A DNA stretch of 12,822 bases from NCBI GenBank assembly GCA_033721095.1, contig JAWWBG010000060.1:1-12822 (forward strand), in the 5' to 3' direction. This document shows positions 1 to 5,700 of this stretch, piece after piece; the stretch's first letter is position 1, and each line of letters begins with the position of its first letter. This DNA is from JAWWBG01 sp033721095. Lineage in GTDB: Bacteria; Actinomycetota; Nitriliruptoria; Nitriliruptorales; Nitriliruptoraceae. Below the pieces are notes generated by a model that saw nothing but the letters and a program-made list of their open reading frames with translations, had not been told where the DNA came from and did not search any database. Position numbers and translations under genes: made by a program.

Positions 1-2
1 CG

Positions 3-689
3 TCCGAGTGCGGGTTCACGGGCGGACGCTCCAGCGAGCCCGCCCTCCACCTGACCGCGTGCGGCGCGTCCCCGGGCAACGAGGCCCCGGCCGTGAGCAT
101 CACGGCCCCGGCGGACAACACGACCGTGGATGAGGGCACGGAGATCACGTTCACCGGAAGCGCCAGTGACGCCGAGGACGGCGACCTGTCGGGTGCCATC
201 GAGTGGAGCTCGTCGCTGGACGGCGCCCTCGGCACCGGGTCGTCGGTCGCGGCGACGCTGACCGTCGGCACGCACCTCGTGACGGCGTCGGTCACCGACA
301 CGGGCGACAGCAGCTCCTCGGCTGCCGTCACCGTCATCATCGAGGGCGAACAGCCGCCCCCACCACCGCCGCCTGCCACGAGTGCGACGGTCGGCAGCAT
401 CCGCTGGGCCGACGGCTCGTTCCTGTTCTTCTCGAGCTGGGTGGACGCCTGGGTCCGCATCGACGACCAGGACGGCGATCCGATCTCCGGGGCGACCGTG
501 ACCATCCGGCTCAGCCGCAACGGATCCCTGTACGACACGTTGACGGCGACCACGGGCTCCAACGGCGAGGCCTACTTCGCCAATGACGGTGTCCCCTCCG
601 GCGGGTGCTGGACGCTCGAGGTCACGGCCGTGGACGCGAGCGGCCACCCGTGGGACGGGCAGACACCGGCCAACGAGTACTGCACCTGA
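3..689 (+). CDS. Secreted Ig/PKD-like multidomain protein, C-terminal part (5' end outside window)
   Basis: The frame is open from the left edge to TGA at 687-689, so this is the last 228 residues of a longer protein. An internal GTG at 93 is unlikely to be the true start, because the residues before it continue the same secreted-type composition. The first 25 or so residues (ending near LHLTACG) look like the end of a beta-rich domain, possibly DNRLRE-like, but this is a guess. Residues about 31-116 form a PKD/Ig-like module, with the typical SDAEDGDLS turn and a VTAS-VTDTG strand. A run of seven prolines (354-374) links it to a second Ig-like module of about 100 residues with a 'DGDPISGATVTI' motif and two cysteines near the end that could pair. 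Such modules usually sit at the C-terminus of exported hydrolases or surface proteins; the catalytic part, if any, lies upstream. No membrane anchor or sorting signal is present at the C-terminus. Confidence 0.75.
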   Translation, partial: SECGFTGGRSSEPALHLTACGASPGNEAPAVSITAPADNTTVDEGTEITFTGSASDAEDGDLSGAIEWSSSLDGALGTGSSVAATLTVGTHLVTASVTDTGDSSSSAAVTVIIEGEQPPPPPPPATSATVGSIRWADGSFLFFSSWVDAWVRIDDQDGDPISGATVTIRLSRNGSLYDTLTATTGSNGEAYFANDGVPSGGCWTLEVTAVDASGHPWDGQTPANEYCT

Positions 690-750
690 GGACCCCAGTT
701 CCTGCTGCGGCTCAGACCAGCCCTGGCCCTCCGAGGCGCACCTGACGGGG

Positions 751-770
751 CCGTCTGGCCGCCGAGACGG
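751..770. terminator. Weak GC hairpin downstream of the secreted-protein gene
   Basis: CCGTCT (751-756) and AGACGG (765-770) form a 6-bp inverted repeat with an 8-nt loop in the 150-bp gap before the serine hydrolase. There is no T-run after it. A termination role is inferred only from its place after a stop codon; in sequence this GC-rich, short inverted repeats also occur by chance. Confidence 0.25.
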
Positions 771-826
771 GGCCCGCGGCCCACGGCGAACGGCCGGCGG
801 TCCCGAGCAGCGTGACCCGATTCGCC

Positions 827-832
827 TACCGT
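827..832 (+). promoter_or_regulatory. Putative -10 box (TACCGT) for a leaderless serine hydrolase mRNA
   Basis: TACCGT fits the actinobacterial TANNNT -10 pattern and ends 7 nt before the A of ATG 840. Transcription would then begin at the start codon. No Shine-Dalgarno sequence precedes either ATG 840 or the in-frame GTG 834, and a leaderless mRNA would explain this. No convincing -35 box is seen. Confidence 0.45.
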
Positions 833-839
833 TGTGGGC

Positions 840-2003
840 ATGCACAACGGCACCGTCGACCCGGCGTTCGGCAGCGTCGCAGCCAAGTTCGGGTCCCTGT
901 TCACCAAGCCGAGCGACGGCGGGGGCGCGCTCGCCATCCAGCGGCACGGCCAGCCCGTCGTCGACATCTGGGCCGGCTGGGCGGACCCGCACGGCACCCA
1001 GCCCTGGCAGCGCGACACCATGGCGATGTCGTTCTCGACCACCAAGGGCGTGGCCAGCACCGTCGTCCATCGGCTGGTCGAGCAGGGAATCCTCGGCTAC
1101 GACGAAACGCTCGCCCACTGGTGGCCCGAGTTCGCCGAGAACGGCAAGGCCCGCATCACGGTCCGGCACCTGCTCAGCCACCGGACCGGGCTGTACGCCG
1201 CTCGCGGCATCGCCGAGGACGTCCGTGAGCTGCTGGATTGGCGCGACATGGCCGACCGGCTCGCCCGCAGTCATCCTCGGCTCCCGGTCGGGGGCCCGCC
1301 GGCCTACCACGGGATCACCTACGGCTGGCTCGTCGCCGGCCTCGTCGAACGTGCGACGGGCCGCGACTTCACCGACGTCCTCCGCGAAGAAGTCGTCGAG
1401 CCACTCGATCTCGACGGCTGTTTCATCGGCCTGCCCGATGACGAGCACGGTCGCGTCGCCCAGCTGTTCCCCGGCGTGCTGCCCCTGGGGATGACGGTCG
1501 CCGGCTTCGCGCGCCGCATGGAGAAGCGGCGGGCGACCCAGCGCTTCGTCGATGCCCTGTGTGTCGACAACTTCGACAACCTGTGCATGAGCCGGGCAAT
1601 ACTCCGAACGGTCATGCCGGCCGTGAACGGCGTCTTCACGGCCCGCTCGCTGGCCCGCATCTACGGCGCGATGGCCAACGGCGGCGCTGCCGAGGGCCGC
1701 CGGCTCCTCAAGGAGGACACCGTCGCCGACCTGGGCCGCATCCAGACCCGCGAGCGGGATCGCGTGCTGTTCCTCAACATGCGGTGGCGCCTCGGCTACC
1801 ACCAGGCGTTCACGCTGCGCAATCGCGTCATGAAGGGGTTCGGGCACTTCGGCTACGGCGGTTCGGGCGCGTGGGCCGACCCCGAGACGGGCCTGTCGGT
1901 TGCCTTCGTCACCAACCGGCTCGGCAACGCGACCACCCCCGTCGGTGACGCGCGCCTCGTCCGGCTCGGCGACATGGCCGTCAAGGCCGCCCGGCGGACG
2001 TGA
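840..2003 (+). CDS. Beta-lactamase-family serine hydrolase (class C / EstB-like)
   Basis: This 387-residue protein belongs to the beta-lactamase/penicillin-binding-protein/esterase superfamily (Pfam Beta-lactamase, PF00144), whose members are esterases, peptidases or lactamases acting through an acyl-serine. The SxxK motif is S66-T-T-K69, with Ser66 the predicted nucleophile. The second-motif tyrosine is probably Y156 in AYHGITYG, where the usual Asn of YxN is replaced. A late HFGYGGSGAW-DP segment matches the third-motif region of EstB-like esterases. Length is typical. No signal peptide is evident, so it is probably cytoplasmic. I chose ATG 840 over GTG 834 because a TACCGT -10 box lies 7 nt upstream of it. 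The next gene starts 13 nt after the stop, suggesting one transcript with the alpha/beta hydrolase. The substrate cannot be inferred; resistance to beta-lactams should not be assumed. Confidence 0.88.
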   Translation: MHNGTVDPAFGSVAAKFGSLFTKPSDGGGALAIQRHGQPVVDIWAGWADPHGTQPWQRDTMAMSFSTTKGVASTVVHRLVEQGILGYDETLAHWWPEFAENGKARITVRHLLSHRTGLYAARGIAEDVRELLDWRDMADRLARSHPRLPVGGPPAYHGITYGWLVAGLVERATGRDFTDVLREEVVEPLDLDGCFIGLPDDEHGRVAQLFPGVLPLGMTVAGFARRMEKRRATQRFVDALCVDNFDNLCMSRAILRTVMPAVNGVFTARSLARIYGAMANGGAAEGRRLLKEDTVADLGRIQTRERDRVLFLNMRWRLGYHQAFTLRNRVMKGFGHFGYGGSGAWADPETGLSVAFVTNRLGNATTPVGDARLVRLGDMAVKAARRT

Positions 2004-2016
2004 CCGGTTGCGGGTC

Positions 2017-2907
2017 ATGAGGCGGGCCCGCCAACACCTCGTCGACCGCCGCCGACGCGACGTGCACGCGGTCTCGCTCGACCCCGTCATCGGCGACCAT
2101 GCGCGCTCGGGTCGCGGCACGCAGCTGCTGCTCCTGCATCCCTTCGGGACCAGCCGGCACGTCTGGGACGAGACCCTGCCTGTCCTGGCCCACCACGCCG
2201 ATGTCTTTGCGCCGACCCTGCCGGGTCATGCCGGCGGGCCGGCGCTCCAGTCACCGGCGACCGCCGCGACCATGGCGCGGCAGGTGGCGGCGATGCTCGA
2301 CCGCCTCGGATGGGAGCGACCCCACGTCGTCGGGAACTCGATCGGCGGCTGGATCGCCTTCGAGCTGGCCCGGATGGGCCGCGCATCCTCGGTGACCGCC
2401 ATCGCCCCCGCGGGCGGCTGGGTGCCGTGGTCGCGGCCGGTGCTGACGTTGGGCGCCGGGTTCCTGGCCGTCCTGCCCTTCGTCGGCATCGCGGGGCCTC
2501 TGGTGCCGCTGGCCACGGCCCACCCACGACTGCGACGGCTGGCGATGCGGCCGCTGGTGGCCAACGGCCACCTGGTCGAGCGTCGCCGGGCCACCCGCCT
2601 GCTGCGCACGCCCGGCCGCGCGTCGGGCCTCTGGTCGATCGTCAGCGGCGCCGCCAGCAGCCCCGCGATCACGGATCTCGGCGCCATCCCCGTGCCGGTC
2701 CAGCTCGTGACCTGCGATCGCGACATCATCACGCCCGCGCACTGGTTCGCCGGTCGGTTCCTCGACGAGCTGCCGGACGTCCGACATGTCCGATTGCGTG
2801 ACGTCGGTCACGTCCCGATGATCGAGGCGCCGCACCGCGTCGCCGTCGTGATCATGGAGCACGTCAACCGGGTCATGAGCTCGGCTGGCGGGCCGGGGGA
2901 CGATTGA
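2017..2907 (+). CDS. Alpha/beta hydrolase
   Basis: The 296-residue product has the alpha/beta-hydrolase layout. An HPFG segment (41-44) can provide the oxyanion hole. The nucleophile elbow is G106-N-S-I-G-G with Ser108. A late acid (CDRDIITP) and His (GHVPMIEAP) complete a Ser-Asp-His triad. The region between about residues 125 and 200 is hydrophobic then Arg-rich and would form the cap. ATG 2017 was taken as the start, but it has only a weak ribosome site. The in-frame GTG 2062 would remove an Arg-rich leader and is a realistic alternative; TTG 2008 is less likely. The gene follows the serine hydrolase by 13 nt and is probably co-transcribed. Two hydrolases together suggest breakdown of an ester- or lactone-containing compound, but that is inference. 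Members of this fold act as esterases, lipases, epoxide hydrolases or haloperoxidases, and sequence alone does not choose. Confidence 0.85.
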   Translation: MRRARQHLVDRRRRDVHAVSLDPVIGDHARSGRGTQLLLLHPFGTSRHVWDETLPVLAHHADVFAPTLPGHAGGPALQSPATAATMARQVAAMLDRLGWERPHVVGNSIGGWIAFELARMGRASSVTAIAPAGGWVPWSRPVLTLGAGFLAVLPFVGIAGPLVPLATAHPRLRRLAMRPLVANGHLVERRRATRLLRTPGRASGLWSIVSGAASSPAITDLGAIPVPVQLVTCDRDIITPAHWFAGRFLDELPDVRHVRLRDVGHVPMIEAPHRVAVVIMEHVNRVMSSAGGPGDD

Positions 2908-3000
2908 CCCGGGCCGTCGGGGCCGGCGACCCTCACAGCGGTGGCCGATCGGATGGGATGATGTGGGCCATCAACGAGGGCACGGCTTCGGGCCCCTGAG

Positions 3001-3027
3001 GACCCACCGCGGACGGGGCGGTGGGTC
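3001..3027. terminator. Bidirectional terminator hairpin between convergent genes
   Basis: GACCCACCGC (3001-3010) and GCGGTGGGTC (3018-3027) form a perfect 10-bp stem around a 7-nt loop. It lies in the 163-bp gap between the alpha/beta hydrolase (+) stop and the FMN oxidase (-) stop, where it can serve both directions. No T-tract follows, as is common in high-GC actinobacteria. The rest of this gap (2908-3000, 3028-3070) shows no gene. Confidence 0.65.
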
Positions 3028-3070
3028 GTGCCCGTTCAGGGCCGAGCCGCGGGTGCGGCCGGGCCGTTCC

Positions 3071-4234
3071 TCAGGCCTCCACGAGCAGGGATCGGTCGAG
3101 GTCCCCGACGTCGGCCACGCCCGACAGGGCCATCGCAAGGTCGAAATCGGCCAGCCAGTTGCGCAGCACCTCCGCAACGCCGGCCTGACCGCCCAGCGCC
3201 AGCCCCCACACCCACGGTCGGCCGAGCAGGACGGCCTGGGCGCCGAGCGCCAGGGCCTTGACCCCGTCGGAGCCCGTCCGGATGCCGCTGTCGAACAGCA
3301 CGTCGATCTCGCCACCCACCTCGTCGACGACGCCCGGCAGGGCGTCCAGTGAGGCGATCGCGCCGTCGACCTGGCGGCCACCGTGGTTCGAGACGACGAT
3401 GCCGTCGGCACCGGCCTCGACGGCGTGCCGGGCATCGTCGGGGTGCTGGATCCCCTTGAGGATGATCGGCAGTGTCGTCGCTGCGCGCAGCTTCTCGAGC
3501 CGCTCCCACGTGGAGGACGGGTCCGAGAAGACGGCACCGAACTGGAGGACCGCCATCGGTTGGTCCTCCTCCGGAGGCTTGGCCAGCTGGGAACGAAAGT
3601 GCGGGTCCTGGAACCAGTTGGCCACGCCGACGCCGTGGAGGAACGGCAGGTAGGCCGTCTGGAGATCGCGGGGGCGCCAGCCGATGATCAGCGTGTCGAG
3701 GGTCACCACGATGGCCGTGAACCCTGCTTCCTCGGCGCGGTGGACGAAGGAGACCGCGAGGTCGTCGTCGCGAGGCCAGTACAGCTGGAACCATCGCGGC
3801 GCATCACCGGCCTCGGCGGCAACCTCCTCCAACGTGTACGACGACGCGGTGGACAGCACCATCCCGACGCCCGTCTCGGCACAGGCACGGGCGACCGCGA
3901 GCTCCCCGTCGGGGTGGACGATCGTCTGCACGCCGATCGGAGCCGTCAGCAACGGCGAGTGGAGGTCGGTGCCGCAGACCGTCACGGCCGTCCTGCGCTC
4001 GTCGACGTCGCGGAGCATGCGCGGGACGATCCGCCAGCGAGCAAAGGCGTCACGGTTGGCGCGCATCGTGTCCTCCGATGACGCACCCCCCGCCACGTAG
4101 CCGAACGGCCCGGGTTCGAGGACGGCCTCGGCGGCCGCCTCGAGGGCGAGCAGGTCCACGGGCAGCTCGGGCACCTCGCCGGCGTAGCCGCGGAAGTAGA
4201 TCTGGCTCTGCCAGTTGCCGAAGTTCTCACTCAT
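3071..4234 (-). CDS. FMN-dependent 2-hydroxy-acid dehydrogenase, lactate 2-monooxygenase-like
   Basis: The 387-residue product is a full-length member of the FMN-dependent alpha-hydroxy-acid oxidase family (glycolate oxidase, lactate oxidase, LldD, lactate 2-monooxygenase), a TIM-barrel enzyme that oxidises 2-hydroxy acids to 2-oxo acids or, in the monooxygenases, to a decarboxylated acid. Family landmarks are Tyr46 in GYVAGG, QLYWP, a VTLDT strand, GWRPRDL, Lys260 in ILKGIQHPDDA, the catalytic base His284 in SNHGGRQ, and the FMN phosphate loop DSGIRTGSDGVKAL. From memory it most resembles mycobacterial lactate 2-monooxygenase, sharing the N-terminal pattern, GWRPRDL and KGIQHPDDAR, so it is probably soluble and may use O2. 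Related 2-hydroxy acids are possible substrates. It starts at ATG 4234, with a GAGGG about 12 nt upstream as the only ribosome-site candidate. It lies 59 nt after the cyclase on the same strand; no lactate permease or regulator is nearby. Confidence 0.88.
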   Translation of the reverse strand: MSENFGNWQSQIYFRGYAGEVPELPVDLLALEAAAEAVLEPGPFGYVAGGASSEDTMRANRDAFARWRIVPRMLRDVDERRTAVTVCGTDLHSPLLTAPIGVQTIVHPDGELAVARACAETGVGMVLSTASSYTLEEVAAEAGDAPRWFQLYWPRDDDLAVSFVHRAEEAGFTAIVVTLDTLIIGWRPRDLQTAYLPFLHGVGVANWFQDPHFRSQLAKPPEEDQPMAVLQFGAVFSDPSSTWERLEKLRAATTLPIILKGIQHPDDARHAVEAGADGIVVSNHGGRQVDGAIASLDALPGVVDEVGGEIDVLFDSGIRTGSDGVKALALGAQAVLLGRPWVWGLALGGQAGVAEVLRNWLADFDLAMALSGVADVGDLDRSLLVEA

Positions 4235-4282
4235 GGTGGCGTTCGCCCTCGCGTCGGCGATGAATCGTGGACGGCACGGCAG

Positions 4283-4322
4283 GTCACGTCACATCACGCC
4301 ATGACGCGATGCACGACGTGAC
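4283..4322. repeat. Imperfect inverted repeat spanning the cyclase stop codon
   Basis: GTCACGTC (4283-4290) is the perfect reverse complement of GACGTGAC (4315-4322). Inside it, CATC (4292-4295) pairs with GATG (4308-4311) and CG (4297-4298) with CG (4305-4306) around a CATG centre. Together they can form a 40-nt interrupted hairpin over the last codons and stop of the cyclase gene, upstream of the FMN oxidase start. It could be an operator with 8-bp half-sites, an intercistronic RNA hairpin, or chance. Confidence 0.45.
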
Positions 4323-5031
4323 GACCCGGCAGCCCCTTCAGCCGGGCCCACCGCACCCGACGCACGGCCGGTCCCGAGTCGCCCAGCCGCTCGGCGACCG
4401 GATCGCTCACCAGGATCTGGCCCGGACGCGCGAGCTCGGCCACGCGTGCCGCCAGTACCACGTGCGTCCCGAACAGGTCGTCGCGGTCGGTGATCACCTC
4501 GCCCGTGTGGATGCCGATGCGGAGGTCGAGCGTGGGCGTGGACTGCCGGGCCGCCAGGGCCGGGCTGAGCGCACGGGCACAGCCGATGGCCTGCTCGGGC
4601 TCCGGGAACGCCGCCATGAACCCATCCCCCTGCCGCTTGATGACCTTGCCGCCGTAGCGCCGGACCTGCTCGTCGACGACCTCGTCGTGGGTGCGCAGGA
4701 TGTCGACCCAGAGCTCGTCTCCGAGCCGCACGTTGAGCTGCGTGGAGCCCGCGATGTCGGAGAACAGGATCGTCGTGGTGCCGTCCTCGCCGACCAGCTG
4801 GACCTGCTCGTCGCCCTTGCCCTTGCTGAAGAGCCCGGCGATGGCCCCGGCGGTCCTGGCCGCGAGCGGCACGACGCTCATGGCCAGGCCGACAAGGTCG
4901 AGCTCGGGATCCGCCTCCGGCGCCCGCCGACGGCGCCACTGGTTGGCCGTCCAGCGACCCGCGGCGATGGTGGCGAGGGCGATCAGGCACACGGCGGCCA
5001 CGACGACAGCCACGAGCAGGGTCACGTCCAT
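4294..5031 (-). CDS. Membrane-anchored class III adenylate/guanylate cyclase-like protein
   Basis: The 245-residue protein has one N-terminal membrane helix (about residues 4-24) followed by Arg-rich sequence, so the catalytic domain should face the cytoplasm. A class III nucleotidyl cyclase homology domain covers about residues 84-230. The metal-binding aspartates are D92 in LFSDIAGST and D136 in KRQGDGFMAAF. K132 and D185 (in DDLFG) fit the adenine-selecting pair, which favours ATP over GTP. The transition-state Arg196 is present, but the Asn expected four residues before it (VNLAAR) is Val192, so activity may be reduced or lost. ATG 5031 has no ribosome site; a TAGAGT box 6 nt upstream suggests a leaderless mRNA. 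It precedes the FMN oxidase by 59 nt and may be co-transcribed. No HAMP or sensor domain fits between helix and catalytic domain. Confidence 0.88.
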   Translation of the reverse strand: MDVTLLVAVVVAAVCLIALATIAAGRWTANQWRRRRAPEADPELDLVGLAMSVVPLAARTAGAIAGLFSKGKGDEQVQLVGEDGTTTILFSDIAGSTQLNVRLGDELWVDILRTHDEVVDEQVRRYGGKVIKRQGDGFMAAFPEPEQAIGCARALSPALAARQSTPTLDLRIGIHTGEVITDRDDLFGTHVVLAARVAELARPGQILVSDPVAERLGDSGPAVRRVRWARLKGLPGRHVVHRVMA

Positions 5032-5037
5032 GCCCGG

Positions 5038-5043
5038 ACTCTA
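5038..5043 (-). promoter_or_regulatory. Putative -10 box (TAGAGT) for a leaderless cyclase mRNA
   Basis: On the minus strand TAGAGT is followed by six bases (CCGGGC) and then the ATG of the cyclase. This matches the spacing of a -10 hexamer to a start point that coincides with the first codon. No Shine-Dalgarno sequence is seen. The 141-bp gap 5032-5172 also holds the divergent metallopeptidase promoter. Confidence 0.5.
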
Positions 5044-5140
5044 GAGCCGGCCTGCGACCGTTCGTCCGGGAGCTGCCGCGGGCGGTGGCCATCGGCCGAC
5101 AAACCGTGGACGGCTCGGCATGGGGGTCACACCCGGGTCC

Positions 5141-5146
5141 TAGGGT
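5141..5146 (+). promoter_or_regulatory. Putative -10 box (TAGGGT) of the metallopeptidase gene
   Basis: TAGGGT fits TANNNT and would place the transcription start near 5153, about 20 nt before ATG 5173. That leader contains GAGGGG (5163-5168) four bases before the ATG, a close but usable ribosome site. No clear -35 box is seen. Confidence 0.35.
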
Positions 5147-5172
5147 GGCGTCGCCGTCCCACGAGGGGTGCC

Positions 5173-5700
5173 ATGGAGTCCGGATTCGAGACCCGTGCCG
5201 CCGGCCCGAGCACGCCGCCCGACGACCAGCTCGAGGTCCGCGTCATCCGCAGCCCGCGCCGCCGCAAGACCTCGCAGGCGCGACTGGTCGATGGCGTGCT
5301 CGTGGTCCGCATCCCGGCTGCGCTGACAAGGCGAGACGAGGACCGGACGGTGCAGCGGTTCGTCGAGCGCTTCGAACGGCGTCGGACCACGGCCACGATC
5401 GACCTGCCGGCCAGAGCACGCTCCCTGGCGGCCGAGCTCGGGCTCCCCGAGCCGACCTCGATCCGTTGGGTCGACAACCAGTCGACGCGGTGGGGTTCGT
5501 GCACGAGCGCGACGGGAACGATCCGACTGTCCCGGCTGATGGCCGGGTTCCCGGCCTGGGTGATCGACGGCGTCATCGTCCACGAGCTCGCGCACCTGGC
5601 CGAGCCCAACCACTCCCCGGCCTTCTGGGCGCTGGCCAACCGCTACCCGCTGATGGAACGGACCCGCGGGTTCCTCATCGCGAAGGGCCTCGAGGACTGA
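5173..5700 (+). CDS. YgjP-like zinc metallopeptidase domain protein (M48-related)
   Basis: The 175-residue protein carries the YgjP/WLM-type metallopeptidase signature: H137-E-L-A-H141 for zinc binding and catalysis, followed by NHSPAFW in which His147 sits where the family's third metal ligand is expected. The preceding STRWGSCTSATGTIRLS segment (104-120) is the conserved family motif RWGSC. Residues about 20-50 (VIRSPRRRKTSQARLVDGVLVVRIP) match the N-terminal beta strands of the family. At 175 residues it is shorter than E. coli-type YgjP proteins of about 230, mainly between the N-terminal strands and the RWGSC motif. ATG 5173 follows GAGGGG at 4 nt. The gene is divergent from the cyclase and convergent with the PhoD gene, whose last 26 bp overlap its own. 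The cellular role of the family is poorly known; a cytoplasmic protease is the default inference. Confidence 0.85.
   Translation: MESGFETRAAGPSTPPDDQLEVRVIRSPRRRKTSQARLVDGVLVVRIPAALTRRDEDRTVQRFVERFERRRTTATIDLPARARSLAAELGLPEPTSIRWVDNQSTRWGSCTSATGTIRLSRLMAGFPAWVIDGVIVHELAHLAEPNHSPAFWALANRYPLMERTRGFLIAKGLED

Noticed and set aside
840..2907. Two adjacent hydrolases considered as an antibiotic-resistance or toxin-defence cassette.
   Set aside because: Both belong to broad families with many housekeeping members, and no regulator, transporter or mobile element accompanies them.
4267..5172. Plus-strand open frame leading into the metallopeptidase gene.
   Set aside because: It is antisense to the cyclase, and family similarity begins only after ATG 5173, which has a ribosome site.
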